Positions 18,275 through 27,884 of a DNA stretch of 64,000 bases are shown here, piece by piece; position 1 is the first letter of the stretch, and each line of letters starts with the position of its first letter. The notes below the pieces were generated by a model that searched no databases, had not been told where the DNA came from, and saw nothing but the letters and a program-made list of their open reading frames with translations. Origin of the DNA: an uncultured Pseudoalteromonas sp. (GTDB taxonomy: Bacteria > Pseudomonadota > Gammaproteobacteria > Enterobacterales > Alteromonadaceae); contig CANLRB010000008.1 in NCBI GenBank assembly GCA_947493455.1, positions 149,173-213,172 of the forward strand. The letters run 5' to 3'. The translations under genes and the position numbers were made by a program.

Positions 18275-19693
18275 TTATTTATTGGTATTACTTTCAATAC
18301 CATGTTCTTTAAGTTTGCGTGTTAATGTATTGCGACCCCAGCCTATTTTTATTGCGGCATCTTGTTTATGACCTTGGCAGCTATTCAGCGCAGATTCAAT
18401 AATTTGAGTTTCAATCATAGTTTGGACTTGTGGCCATATATTTTCCTGGCCACTGCTTAACTGTTGTTCAAACCAAATTTTAAATTGGTCAAGCCAATCG
18501 CTCTGATGTTGACCTTGCTTGGATTGTTGGACTGGATTGAGCACTTCCGAAGGCAAATCTTCTACTTCGACAATTTGTCCTGGCGTCATCACGGTCAGCC
18601 AGCGGCAGCTATTCTCTAATTGGCGCACGTTTCCGGGCCAATTGAATTGCTGCATTTTTTCTTTCGCGGCTTCAGATAATACTTTTGCTTCAACATTGAG
18701 CTCTTTTGCACTGCGACCTAAAAAAAACTGTGTCAGTCTGGGGATATCTTCAATACGTTCGCGCAGTGCAGGAAGCTTTAAGCGCACAACATTGAGACGA
18801 TGAAAGAGATCTTCGCGAAACTTACCTTGATATGCGAGTTGTTCTAGATCTTGGTGCGTTGCGGCAATAATGCGAACATCGACCTTAACACTTTGGTGAC
18901 CACCAACACGATAGAATTCGCCATCGGCCAGTACTCGCAGTAATCGAGTTTGCACATCGAGCGGCATATCACCAATTTCATCTAAAAATAAGGTCCCACC
19001 ATTGGCTTGTTCAAAGCGGCCTTTGCGCACACTATCAGCACCGGTGAAAGCGCCTTTTTCATGGCCAAATAACTCTGACTCAACGAGGTCCTTTGGAATT
19101 GCTGCCATATTTAGTGCGATAAAGGTTTTATCGCGACGAGGGCTGTGATTATGCAAGGCGCCCGCAACGAGCTCTTTACCTGTGCCCGATTCACCATTGA
19201 TTAGCACACTCATACTTGATGCACTGAGTTTGCCAATAGCGCGAAATACTTCTTGCATTGCAGGTGCTTCACCAATGATATCAGGCGCTTTTTTCTCGGG
19301 CTTCGAGGGCTTTAATTTGACGCGGGTATTGGCACGGCAAGCACTTTCAACTAAAGACACCGCTTCATTTAAGTCGAACGGCTTTGCTAAGTACTCAAAA
19401 GCCCCTTTTTGAAATGCTTGCACTGCTGAATCTAAATCTGAATGTGCAGTCATAATAATCACTGGCAAGCCAGGATTATCTTTCACTATACTTTCTAATA
19501 ACGCCATACCATCCATGCCCGGCATGCGTACATCGGATATTAACACTGTGGGTTGATCGTATTCGAGTGCATTAATGACAGCTTCAGCATCGCTAAAAGC
19601 GTCGGTTTTGTATCCGGCTCGCGTTAATGCTTTTTCAAGTACAAAGCGGATCGAAGGGTCGTCGTCAACCAACCAAATTGTTTTCATCGTCAT
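18275..19693 (-). CDS. ntrC: Nitrogen regulation response regulator NR(I)
   Basis: A 472-residue sigma-54 activator (also glnG). The receiver domain has the phosphorylatable Asp54 in SDVRMPGMDG and acidic pocket DDD at 10-12. The AAA+ domain has Walker A GESGTGKE and the sigma-54 contact loop GAFTGA. The C-terminal Fis-type helix-turn-helix ends GWGRNTLTRKLKEHGI. Phosphorylated NtrC binds enhancers such as those upstream of glnA in this window. It follows ntrB by 3 bases in one operon. Confidence 0.96.
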   Translation of the reverse strand: MTMKTIWLVDDDPSIRFVLEKALTRAGYKTDAFSDAEAVINALEYDQPTVLISDVRMPGMDGMALLESIVKDNPGLPVIIMTAHSDLDSAVQAFQKGAFEYLAKPFDLNEAVSLVESACRANTRVKLKPSKPEKKAPDIIGEAPAMQEVFRAIGKLSASSMSVLINGESGTGKELVAGALHNHSPRRDKTFIALNMAAIPKDLVESELFGHEKGAFTGADSVRKGRFEQANGGTLFLDEIGDMPLDVQTRLLRVLADGEFYRVGGHQSVKVDVRIIAATHQDLEQLAYQGKFREDLFHRLNVVRLKLPALRERIEDIPRLTQFFLGRSAKELNVEAKVLSEAAKEKMQQFNWPGNVRQLENSCRWLTVMTPGQIVEVEDLPSEVLNPVQQSKQGQHQSDWLDQFKIWFEQQLSSGQENIWPQVQTMIETQIIESALNSCQGHKQDAAIKIGWGRNTLTRKLKEHGIESNTNK

Positions 19694-19696
19694 CTC

Positions 19697-20779
19697 CTAG
19701 TTGGTTTTAAAAGGCAAATAAATATTAAATTCGGTATGACCCGGCCAGCTATCGCAGTCAATAAAACCGTCGTGCTGATCAATGAGTGTTTGTGCGATTG
19801 CAAGACCAAGTCCAGAACCGCCATCTTTATTTGTCACCATTGGAAAGAAAAGCGTATCGACTAATGCTTTATCAATACCGGGTCCATCATCCGAAATCTT
19901 TATTTGTAGCGCATTGCGCATTAATTTATCGTGAATGCGTAAGTGATGTTTAACGCGTGTTTTTAGCGTTATGGTGCCATTTTCAGCAATTGCCTGTTGT
20001 GCATTTTTAACAATATTGAGAACGACTTGCTGTATTTTACCTTCATCAATATAAATGTTTGGAATACTGGGGTCGAAGTCGCGTACAAGACGCACACCGT
20101 GCTGGTTATCGAGTAAGCTTAATTGAATCACTGTATCGAGTGTTTGGTGAATATTATGCCACTCTTTGCGCGGCAATTGATTTGGACCGAGTAGGCGATC
20201 TACTAATTCAGTTAAGCGATCGGCTTGTTCGATAATTAAGTTAGCGCACTGCTGACTCTCGTCCGAACTCGATTCAAACTGCAACAGCTGCGCCGCACCG
20301 CGAATACCACCTAGCGGGTTTTTAATTTCATGTGCTAAACCGCGAATGAGATTGCGCGCTGCTGTATGTTGATGCATTTGGTGAGACGCTTGGTCATGTT
20401 TAAGCTCTTGGTCTAAGGCCCTACATTCAATCAATATATATTGTTGAGCGTCGTTTTGAATTCGTCTTGCATTAATTGAAATGGTGGCATGGCGCGAATC
20501 ATGAAATACAATATCAGCGCGATGTTGTGAACAATCGCTACCTTGCATTAAACAGTGTTGGTAGATCCTTTTTAAGTCAATTGAGTGATAAGACAGTACA
20601 TCGTCGAGCGAAAGCCCTTGGATGCGTTTATTACTAATCGCAAACATTTCACTCGCGCTTGCATTGGCATACGCAATTTTCATTGTATCGTCGAGCAAAA
20701 GTAATATTGTACTTTGCTGATTAACTAAGTTCGTTAGCAGTGGATCATTATCGAGCATCATTGCACCATAGTAGTGCAT
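19697..20779 (-). CDS. ntrB: Nitrogen regulation sensor kinase NR(II)
   Basis: A 360-residue cytoplasmic histidine kinase (also glnL) with an N-terminal PAS domain (about 20-120), the phospho-accepting His150 in GLAHEIKNPLGG, and an ATPase domain with N box NIVKNAQQAI and G boxes DDGPGID and GGSGLGLAIA. It phosphorylates NtrC under nitrogen limitation and is controlled by PII proteins. No membrane helix is present, as expected. Confidence 0.95.
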   Translation of the reverse strand: MHYYGAMMLDNDPLLTNLVNQQSTILLLLDDTMKIAYANASASEMFAISNKRIQGLSLDDVLSYHSIDLKRIYQHCLMQGSDCSQHRADIVFHDSRHATISINARRIQNDAQQYILIECRALDQELKHDQASHQMHQHTAARNLIRGLAHEIKNPLGGIRGAAQLLQFESSSDESQQCANLIIEQADRLTELVDRLLGPNQLPRKEWHNIHQTLDTVIQLSLLDNQHGVRLVRDFDPSIPNIYIDEGKIQQVVLNIVKNAQQAIAENGTITLKTRVKHHLRIHDKLMRNALQIKISDDGPGIDKALVDTLFFPMVTNKDGGSGLGLAIAQTLIDQHDGFIDCDSWPGHTEFNIYLPFKTN

Positions 20780-20913
20780 ATCTAGTTTGTCTACTAGTTA
20801 AAACACACTTATCATCAATATTTCTGGTATTTATAATGCTATAACGCAAACACTATACCAGTTTGTATCTTCGTGGTGCACAAGTGTTATTAAAGATAAG
20901 TGGAGAGGGAAGG

Positions 20914-21453
20914 TTAAAATCCGCCGACACGTGCTCGGTGCATGTAAAAAGTAACACTTTCACTACTGGCGACTCGTTTGCCTTTTTCATCAAGTAAGGC
21001 AACTTGAATTGTGTGTGCGCCACGATCTACATTTTGCAAAGCGAAAATGGTGGATGCTTGCGGCTCGTGAATAATCGCGCCATCCATTAATAGTTGGATC
21101 TTATATCCAGTTTTAAAACGGGGGATCACACGACTGGTAACATGCAGTGAACCTGTATTGTCACGTACGGTTGCTTCGTTACCCGGTGTCATAATCTCAA
21201 TTTTATAGTTGATAAGCTTCTTTTTCGGTTTGTCCGATTTATTTAGAATGGTGGGCTTTTGTGATTTAACGGTGACAACATCATCGTTTAATGAAATTTC
21301 TTTTGAGTCGGCATTTGGGTTTGGGTTGGGCGTATCTGAAAATACAAGAACCCCATTTTTATCACGCCATACATGAATTTTCTTCGTAGCAGATTCTACT
21401 GAACCAGCCAGCATTAAAAAAATGATGAAAAGCAGCGTGTTTTTTACCGTCAC
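20914..21453 (-). CDS. Exported DUF4124 protein
   Basis: A 179-residue protein with a signal peptide (about residues 1-21) and the DUF4124 pattern right after it (IHVWRDKNGVLVFSDTPNP). A basic linker follows, then an Ig-like C-terminal domain (IEIMTPGNEATVRDNTGSLHV, VDRGAHTIQVALLDEKGKRVA). It lies alone between ntrB and glnA on the same strand. Function unknown; nitrogen involvement is only suggested by position. Confidence 0.75.
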   Translation of the reverse strand: MTVKNTLLFIIFLMLAGSVESATKKIHVWRDKNGVLVFSDTPNPNPNADSKEISLNDDVVTVKSQKPTILNKSDKPKKKLINYKIEIMTPGNEATVRDNTGSLHVTSRVIPRFKTGYKIQLLMDGAIIHEPQASTIFALQNVDRGAHTIQVALLDEKGKRVASSESVTFYMHRARVGGF

Positions 21454-21605
21454 TCAAAAATCCTTGGCGCTTTATTATTATAATTTTAGAACGATGTTTG
21501 TTATATCGCACATAAAATAGTAAACCGAAACTTGTATATTCCCAAATTAGGAATTTGTCAGTATGTGCTTAGGATAGTAAATGTATATTATATTTCACTT
21601 TTTTT

Positions 21606-21635
21606 CTACAAAAAAAGCCTGCAGAGCAGGCTTTA
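21606..21635 (-). terminator. glnA terminator
   Basis: On the minus strand AAAGCCTGC and GCAGGCTTT form a 9-bp stem with a 3-base loop followed by a T run, 45 bases beyond the glnA stop codon. Confidence 0.88.
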
Positions 21636-21679
21636 GGAACACACATTGAAACAATAAATTGAATTTTATGTCGGGTAAA

Positions 21680-23086
21680 TTAAACGCTATAGTACATTTC
21701 AAACTCAACTGGGTGAGTTGTGCTGTTTAATTTTTCAACTTCTTGACCTTTTAAGTTGATGTAAGCATCAATTAGGTCATCAGTGAATACACCGCCCTGA
21801 GTTAAGAATTCGCGATCCGCATCTAATGCTGCAAGCGCCTCATCTAATGAACCTGCAACAGTTGGGATTTCTGCTGCTTCTTCTGCAGGTAGATCGTATA
21901 GATCTTTATCCATTGCGTCGCCAGGGTGAATTTTATTTTTGATTCCGTCAAGGCCAGCCATAAGCATTGCTGAGAATGCTAGGTATGGGTTAGCAGTTGG
22001 ATCTGGGAAGCGAACTTCGATACGACGCGCTTTTGCTGACGGTACAACTGGAATACGGATTGACGCTGAACGGTTACGTGCAGAGTAAGCAAGCATAACT
22101 GGCGCTTCAAAGCCTGGTACTAGGCGTTTGTATGAGTTAGTAGACGCGTTTGCAAATGCGTTGATTGCACGTGCGTGCTTGATGATACCACCGATGTAGT
22201 AAAGGGCTTCTTCAGAAAGTCCACCGTACTTGTCACCTGCGAAGATATTTTGACCATCTTTAGCAAGAGATTGGTGACAGTGCATACCAGAACCGTTATC
22301 ACCAACAACTGGCTTAGGCATAAATGTTGCTGTTTTACCATATAGGTGTGCCATGTTGTGAATAACGTATTTCATTTCTTGAATTTCGTCTGCTTTAATT
22401 ACCATCGTATTAAAGCGAGTTGCGATTTCGTTTTGACCCGCAGTAGCTACTTCGTGGTGGTGTGCTTCAACAACTTGACCCATTTCTTCTAAAACTAGGC
22501 AAGTTGCGCTACGCCAATCTTGTGATGAATCAACCGGAGCAACTGGGAAGTAACCGCCTTTTACACCAGGACGATGACCTGTGTTGCCGCCTTCGTAGTC
22601 TTTGTCTGAGTTCCAGCATGCTTCTTCAGCATCGATAGAGTACATTGAACCAGACATATCAGTTTTGTATTTAACGTCGTCGAAAAGGAAAAATTCAGGC
22701 TCTGGACCAAATAAAACAGTGTCAGCGATACCAGTTGAACGCATGTACTCTTCAGCGCGCTTAGCAACTGAACGTGGGTCACGCTCATAACCTTGTAAAG
22801 TAGCAGGCTCTACTACATCACAACGAACAATCAGTGTTGTTTCTTCAGCGAATGGGTCTAGTTTAGCTGAATCAGCATCTGGCATTAATACCATGTCTGA
22901 TTCATTGATGCCTTTCCAGCCTGCAATTGAAGAACCGTCGAACATTTTACCATCTTCAAAGAAGTCTTCATCAGCTTGATGATGTGGAATAGATACGTGT
23001 TGTTCTTTACCTTTAGTGTCAGTAAAACGTAGGTCAACAAACTTAACGTCGTTTTCCTTGATGAATTGTAAAACAGTGTGAGACAT
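21680..23086 (-). CDS. glnA: Glutamine synthetase, type I
   Basis: Makes glutamine from glutamate, ammonia and ATP as a cytoplasmic dodecamer. From the ATG at 23086 the protein is 468 residues, almost exactly the E. coli length, and this ATG has a GGAGG ribosome binding site; a longer reading frame to 23149 lacks both. Seen: [10 protein letters not shown], metal site [13 protein letters not shown]-site motif [12 protein letters not shown], and the adenylylation region DLYDLPAEE with the target Tyr near 397. That places it in the GS-I-beta group controlled by GlnE. Upstream lie a sigma-54 promoter and two NtrC sites. Confidence 0.98.
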   Translation of the reverse strand: MSHTVLQFIKENDVKFVDLRFTDTKGKEQHVSIPHHQADEDFFEDGKMFDGSSIAGWKGINESDMVLMPDADSAKLDPFAEETTLIVRCDVVEPATLQGYERDPRSVAKRAEEYMRSTGIADTVLFGPEPEFFLFDDVKYKTDMSGSMYSIDAEEACWNSDKDYEGGNTGHRPGVKGGYFPVAPVDSSQDWRSATCLVLEEMGQVVEAHHHEVATAGQNEIATRFNTMVIKADEIQEMKYVIHNMAHLYGKTATFMPKPVVGDNGSGMHCHQSLAKDGQNIFAGDKYGGLSEEALYYIGGIIKHARAINAFANASTNSYKRLVPGFEAPVMLAYSARNRSASIRIPVVPSAKARRIEVRFPDPTANPYLAFSAMLMAGLDGIKNKIHPGDAMDKDLYDLPAEEAAEIPTVAGSLDEALAALDADREFLTQGGVFTDDLIDAYINLKGQEVEKLNSTTHPVEFEMYYSV

Positions 23087-23130
23087 GCGTCCTCCAATTG
23101 TGTGTTTGTAAATATTATTTCGACCAACTA

Positions 23131-23149
23131 TAAGCGGATACCGTGCCAA
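23131..23149 (-). promoter_or_regulatory. Sigma-54 promoter of glnA
   Basis: Minus strand TTGGCACGGTATCCGCTTA carries the -24 TGGCAC and a -12 GC doublet at the required 10-base spacing between GG and GC. The predicted RNA start is near 23122, about 35 bases before the ATG. Confidence 0.82.
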
Positions 23150-23198
23150 TTATGTTAGTTGTTGATGTATAAGGTTTTATTTTTTTAGTGTAATCATA

Positions 23199-23215
23199 TG
23201 CACCAAGTTTGTGCA
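23199..23215 (-). promoter_or_regulatory. NtrC-binding site, promoter-proximal
   Basis: TGCACCAAGTTTGTGCA fits TGCACY-N5-RGTGCA with one mismatch. It is centred about 85 bases upstream of the predicted glnA start. Confidence 0.75.
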
Positions 23216-23232
23216 CCATAATGATCAGTAGT

Positions 23233-23249
23233 TGCACTTTTGTGGTGCA
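23233..23249 (-). promoter_or_regulatory. NtrC-binding site, promoter-distal
   Basis: TGCACTTTTGTGGTGCA is a full match to TGCACY-N5-RGTGCA. Its centre is 34 bp, close to three helical turns, from the proximal site. This is the paired enhancer arrangement known from E. coli glnA. Confidence 0.82.
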
Positions 23250-23574
23250 CATAGAGTGTAGCTGAGAACCGATTAAATCCCAGTTCACATTGCATTTTTA
23301 TGGTCGATTGGGTTGTTTAATTAATAGACAGTTTAATGTTTTGCATTCTACACTTCTTACTTACTCTTAATTTGAGTTTTAGAGCAGTAAAAAAGAGCGA
23401 AATTGTAGGAAATTTAAATAAAGTTGCTGGATAAACTTTCATCTGTGCGATTATTAGGGGATAATACGTCACTTTTTGACACCTAGGCTGACAAAAGGAC
23501 GGTTTTAAATCTGTCATTTTGTTGAGTTAGGATAGTTTTATTAATTCTTATAAAGAATTCACCTGAGTAAAGAT

Positions 23575-25398
23575 ATGAGTATTGAAAAATTACGTAACAT
23601 CGCGATTATCGCGCACGTTGACCACGGTAAAACAACTTTAGTTGATAAGCTACTTGAACAATCAGGTACGCTAGAAACTCGTGGCGGTAACGAAGAGCGT
23701 GTAATGGATTCAAATGATATCGAGAAAGAGCGCGGTATTACTATCCTAGCGAAAAACACAGCAATTGAGTGGAATGATTACCACATTAACATCGTAGACA
23801 CTCCTGGACACGCCGACTTCGGTGGTGAAGTAGAGCGTGTTCTATCAATGGTTGATTCTGTATTACTGCTTGTTGATGCACAAGAAGGTCCAATGCCGCA
23901 AACGCGTTTCGTAACGCAAAAAGCATTTGCTCTTGGTCTTAAGCCAATTGTTGTAATCAACAAAATCGACAAGCCAGGTGCTCGTCCTGACTGGGTTATG
24001 GATCAAGTATTCGATCTTTTCGATAACTTAGGTGCAACTGACGAACAGTTAGATTTCCAAGTTATTTATGCGTCGGCAATTAACGGTTGGGCGACGATGG
24101 ATTTAGATGAGCCATCAGACAACATGCAGCCAATGTTTGAAGCAATTGTTGATCAAGTTGAAAAGCCTGATGCTGATCCAGAAGGTGCATTCCAAATGCA
24201 GATTTCTCAGCTTGACTACAACTCATACATCGGTGTTATCGGTGTAGGTCGTATTAAGCGCGGTACCGTTAAAGTGAATCAGCAAGTAACAGTTGTTGGT
24301 GCTGATGGTTCAACGCGTAATGGTAAAGTAGGTCAGGTACTCACTTATTTAGGTCTTGATCGTCACGAAGCTGAGCAAGCGCAAGCGGGCGACATCATTG
24401 CTATTACAGGTTTAGGTGAATTAAAGATCTCTGACACAATTTGTGACGTGAACTCTGTTGAAGCGCTTCCACCGCTTTCTGTTGATGAGCCAACAGTAAC
24501 GATGACGTTCTCTGTTAATACGTCTCCGTTCTCAGGTCAAGAAGGTAAATTTGTAACATCACGTAATATTCTTGAGCGTTTACAAGCTGAGCTAGTACAC
24601 AACGTAGCACTTCGTGTTGAAGAAACTGATAACCCAGATAGCTTCCGTGTATCAGGTCGTGGTGAGCTTCACTTAGGTATTTTAATCGAAAATATGCGTC
24701 GTGAAGGCTACGAACTTGCTGTATCTCGTCCAGAAGTAATCTTACGTGAAGTAGATGGTCAATTAGAAGAACCATACGAAACTGTGACTGTTGATGTGGA
24801 AGAAGAGCACCAAGGCTCAATCATGGAGCAGTTAGGCTTACGTAAAGCTGAAATGACTGACATGGCACCAGATGGCAAAGGCCGTATCCGCATGGACTTT
24901 GTTATGCCGTCACGTGGTCTAATTGGTTTCCAAACTGACTTTATGACACTGACTTCAGGTTCAGGTCTTATGTACCATACATTTGATCACTATGGCCCTC
25001 ACAAAGGTGGTGATATCGGTCAGCGTAAGAACGGTGTATTGATTGCAAATGCAAAAGGTAAAGCACTCACTAACGCACTATTTAACCTTCAAGATCGTGG
25101 TAAGTTGTTCATCGGTCACGGTGTTGAAGTATACGAAGGCATGATCATCGGTATTCACGCACGTGATAACGACCTAACAGTAAACGCATTGAAAGGTAAG
25201 CAGCTAACAAACGTACGTGCATCAGGTACGGACGAAGCGCAAAACCTTGTGCCGCCAATCGTGATGACGCTTGAGCAAGCGCTTGAATTCATCGATGATG
25301 ATGAGCTAGTAGAAGTAACGCCTGAGAGCATTCGTATTCGTAAGAAGCTTCTTACTGAAAGCGAGCGTAAGCGTGCGAGCCGTGAAGCTAAAAAATAA
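23575..25398 (+). CDS. typA: Ribosome-associated translational GTPase BipA
   Basis: A 607-residue elongation-factor-like GTPase (also bipA) acting in ribosome assembly and stress or cold adaptation. G motifs: G1 [10 protein letters not shown]2 in ERGITI, G3 DTPGHADF, G4 NKID. EF-G-like domains follow, with the BipA-specific C-terminal domain ending in a Lys/Arg-rich tail. Codon choice here is visibly more biased than in neighbours, in keeping with strong expression. A bidirectional terminator follows. Confidence 0.97.
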   Translation: MSIEKLRNIAIIAHVDHGKTTLVDKLLEQSGTLETRGGNEERVMDSNDIEKERGITILAKNTAIEWNDYHINIVDTPGHADFGGEVERVLSMVDSVLLLVDAQEGPMPQTRFVTQKAFALGLKPIVVINKIDKPGARPDWVMDQVFDLFDNLGATDEQLDFQVIYASAINGWATMDLDEPSDNMQPMFEAIVDQVEKPDADPEGAFQMQISQLDYNSYIGVIGVGRIKRGTVKVNQQVTVVGADGSTRNGKVGQVLTYLGLDRHEAEQAQAGDIIAITGLGELKISDTICDVNSVEALPPLSVDEPTVTMTFSVNTSPFSGQEGKFVTSRNILERLQAELVHNVALRVEETDNPDSFRVSGRGELHLGILIENMRREGYELAVSRPEVILREVDGQLEEPYETVTVDVEEEHQGSIMEQLGLRKAEMTDMAPDGKGRIRMDFVMPSRGLIGFQTDFMTLTSGSGLMYHTFDHYGPHKGGDIGQRKNGVLIANAKGKALTNALFNLQDRGKLFIGHGVEVYEGMIIGIHARDNDLTVNALKGKQLTNVRASGTDEAQNLVPPIVMTLEQALEFIDDDELVEVTPESIRIRKKLLTESERKRASREAKK

Positions 25399-25421
25399 TA
25401 TTAGTTCTATGCAAAGCTAAT

Positions 25422-25452
25422 AAAAAACCCAGCTGACTCGCTGGGTTTTTTT
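25422..25452. terminator. Bidirectional terminator between typA and pldA
   Basis: AAAAACCCAGC and GCTGGGTTTTT form an 11-bp stem with a 6-base loop, with A and T runs on opposite sides, between convergent genes. Confidence 0.9.
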
Positions 25453-25477
25453 ATGTTTAGAAGATTCTTTATATCTA

Positions 25478-26491
25478 TTATAAGAAACCGGTTAATAGTA
25501 CACCGACGCCAAAGCGTTCTACGTGCTGGTTGTAGTCTATTAAGCTTTCACCGTAACCATTAAAATACTGAGCGTATCCGCGTAAACGTCCCCATACCGG
25601 AAAAGACCAATCGAGTTGCAGCGCGCCTTTGTTATCGGATTCAAGGTTATTGCGCAGCATAAATGAGTATTCATGATCATGTCGCTTGAACGCACCTGAG
25701 AACTCAAAATAGCCCATATAATGATGTATATCTGGATTGTCATCTCCTTCAGGCTGATTAGGATCCTCTTTTTCGTCTTCGGGTAAGCGATACCAAGGTT
25801 TAAAGCTGAAAACGTAACCACTGTGTTCCCAAATTAAGTTGGCATAAATACGATTCCATGAACGGCTTAACGGATTGCTGCGGCCATTTGATTGGTGCTC
25901 CATACCGATAATTGTAATCATCTCATCGCCCCAAAGGCGGTTTTCTTCATCGAGAACATTACTCCAGAATATTTCAGGTTGATAATTGGTTTCGCGAAAT
26001 GGTGCGGAAATATCGGAGTTATAAACTTGCCAATAGGATTGCAATGTAAAACCAAAATGAATGGCTTGGTCTTTGTCGGAAAAATTTTCAAATAGCGGTA
26101 CTTTTAATGAGACTTGAAACTTTGCTTCCATATTATCAAGGAACTCTTCCGGCGCTTCATTAAACGGGCTCTCTATGACCACGTCACTTTTACGTTCCAT
26201 ATAGGTTAGCGGTAAAATGTAGTTCCGTTTGTGTGGGGTGATCACATTAGGGTTGTGTTCAGTAACTTGCTCGCGTACTAATCGCTTATCAATCGCTGAC
26301 ATTTTCTCAATGTTGACCAGTGAACGACACTTTTCTTTGACCACAACTAATGTTTGTTGCTCATCGCCTGAAACAAGTTCGTTGAGAACGCATTGTTTCA
26401 TGTTCTCTTGCTCTATAGCTTTCTCTTCATCTGTTTTAGCATGGCTTAAACCGCTGCTGAGGATCAGTGACGTGAATAGTAAGGCGCGCAT
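25478..26491 (-). CDS. pldA: Outer membrane phospholipase A
   Basis: A 337-residue protein with a signal peptide (about 1-18, ending LSHA) and an N-terminal extension of about 80 residues before the beta barrel. The catalytic signature is visible as EHQSNGRSNPLSRSWNR: the His and Ser correspond to E. coli His142 and Ser144, and the Asn in SWNR to Asn156. The enzyme hydrolyses phospholipids that reach the outer leaflet of the outer membrane. The C-terminus is barrel-like but lacks a terminal aromatic only by two residues (LLTGFL). Confidence 0.92.
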   Translation of the reverse strand: MRALLFTSLILSSGLSHAKTDEEKAIEQENMKQCVLNELVSGDEQQTLVVVKEKCRSLVNIEKMSAIDKRLVREQVTEHNPNVITPHKRNYILPLTYMERKSDVVIESPFNEAPEEFLDNMEAKFQVSLKVPLFENFSDKDQAIHFGFTLQSYWQVYNSDISAPFRETNYQPEIFWSNVLDEENRLWGDEMITIIGMEHQSNGRSNPLSRSWNRIYANLIWEHSGYVFSFKPWYRLPEDEKEDPNQPEGDDNPDIHHYMGYFEFSGAFKRHDHEYSFMLRNNLESDNKGALQLDWSFPVWGRLRGYAQYFNGYGESLIDYNQHVERFGVGVLLTGFL

Positions 26492-26576
26492 AGTGTTTTA
26501 TCAGTTAGAATCGAGTTGCACAAATTGTAGCTTAATTTTCAAAATGATAACACTGAATAGAGGTTTAATAAGCGAG

Positions 26577-26609
26577 AATAAAAAACGGCATAAAACGAAG
26601 TTTATGCCG
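26577..26609 (-). terminator. Strong intrinsic terminator (second of two)
   Basis: Minus strand CGGCATAAA and TTTATGCCG pair over 9 bp with a 6-base loop and a run of six T. It lies between the lysine-regulated operon and pldA. Confidence 0.82.
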
Positions 26610-26679
26610 CGGTGTGAATTAATTTGCGATTTCTGCGGGAACAAATTAACTCGAAAGTTGAACTTAATCCTAGTGAGTA

Positions 26680-26708
26680 AAAAGGTGCGGCCCAAGTAAC
26701 GGGGCCGC
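26680..26708 (-). terminator. Terminator of the lysine-regulated operon (first of two)
   Basis: Minus strand GCGGCCC and GGGCCGC form a 7-bp GC stem with an 8-base loop, followed after three bases by TTTTT. It is 62 bases beyond the last stop codon. A weaker stem (AGTTATTTG/CAAATAACT) lies just before it. Confidence 0.75.
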
Positions 26709-26769
26709 AATCCTTAGTTATTTGATAGAACACCAAATAACTCTCACGCATCTAGGATAAATAAGCTGA

Positions 26770-27882
26770 TTACAGCTCGAAGTAATTAGTAAAAAATTTA
26801 TACAGCTCAGTACCTTGATTGACGCTCGCCGAGGCAAAATGCAAAATCGTAATGGCGTCTTGGTCAATGTTAACTGGGTGCAGTGGCGCTTCGCTGAGAT
26901 AGCGCTCCATACGTAAAATATGGGCAATTGTGTCGCCTGCTTTAAGATGACTACCTAGCTCTGCCGTGTATTCAACCATTCCACCCATTGGCGCATAGTA
27001 GGCGAAATAATCCTTTAAATAACAGCCGTATCGCGTCATTTTATGCGGTTGGTATTCGCTGTTTAATAGTGCTTCTTTAAAGGTTAAGTAACTTAACAGG
27101 CTCGCCGCATCGCGCTCTGCTTCGGCTAAATCAATTTTTTCTTGTGAGCCGAGTTCAACGGTAAAGGCTTCGACTGCCACAGAGAAATCACGACCGCGTT
27201 GCTTAAACGCAAGACTCAATTGCCACCAAGGACAAAAACTGGCTTCATCCATTGCACCGTCAAATTCGTTTGGAATAAGCAAAACATGTGGAATATTGAA
27301 ATAGCGCGCGCTGGCTTTTGCATATTCTGGGCAATACAGGTGTTTTGCAGAAATTGGTCCTGTATGTAAATCAAGTACAATGTCAGCTTGATGAGCTAAC
27401 TTTTGTAGATTGAGGGCAATGCGTTTGCCGGTATTTATTGCGTAACTGGGGCCATCGAGGATTGCCGCAGTCGCATCAATGAGGCGTTGCCTAAATACAC
27501 GTTTAACTGTGGTGTCATCGGCGTTAATGTATTCATCGGCAAAATCGTCAACAAGCTTGCTGTGGTCGTGATACATGCGGTTCCAGTTGGTACCTGTGAT
27601 TGGATCAAAACGACCGAGTGTAAATTCGCCGGATTTTTGGTTGCATCCGATAGGGTTTGCATAAGGCACTAAGGTGATATTTGATGCGAGTGTTGCCGTT
27701 TTTAGTTGCTCCAACAACTGATATATAACCGCATTTCCTTGCACTTCGGCACCGTGCATATTCGCTTGAATATAAACACTGGGACCGCTACCTGTACCCG
27801 TTAAACGGTATACCGGAATCGTTAACGGTAGGCCATTTGCGATTTCACCTACTTGAATATTTTCTTGTGTTATTAAATTCAT
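26770..27882 (-). CDS. AstE/AspA-family zinc deacylase
   Basis: A 370-residue member of the succinylglutamate desuccinylase/aspartoacylase group. Zinc ligands are seen in NMHGAEVQGN (His43, Glu46) and DLHTGP (His173); the catalytic Glu is probably in VELGSQEK (about 239). Such enzymes remove acyl groups from amino acids. It is the last gene of a lysine-riboswitch operon that has a dapD-like acyltransferase but no dapE, so I infer it deacylates an N-succinyl (or other N-acyl) diaminopimelate-type intermediate. Its start is 2 bases after the decarboxylase stop codon. Confidence 0.82.
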   Translation of the reverse strand: MNLITQENIQVGEIANGLPLTIPVYRLTGTGSGPSVYIQANMHGAEVQGNAVIYQLLEQLKTATLASNITLVPYANPIGCNQKSGEFTLGRFDPITGTNWNRMYHDHSKLVDDFADEYINADDTTVKRVFRQRLIDATAAILDGPSYAINTGKRIALNLQKLAHQADIVLDLHTGPISAKHLYCPEYAKASARYFNIPHVLLIPNEFDGAMDEASFCPWWQLSLAFKQRGRDFSVAVEAFTVELGSQEKIDLAEAERDAASLLSYLTFKEALLNSEYQPHKMTRYGCYLKDYFAYYAPMGGMVEYTAELGSHLKAGDTIAHILRMERYLSEAPLHPVNIDQDAITILHFASASVNQGTELYKFFTNYFEL

Positions 27883-27884
27883 GG

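Noticed and set aside
23087-23149. 21-residue N-terminal extension of glutamine synthetase
   Set aside because: The internal ATG at 23086 has GGAGG before it and gives the normal GlnA start and length; the extension covers the sigma-54 promoter.
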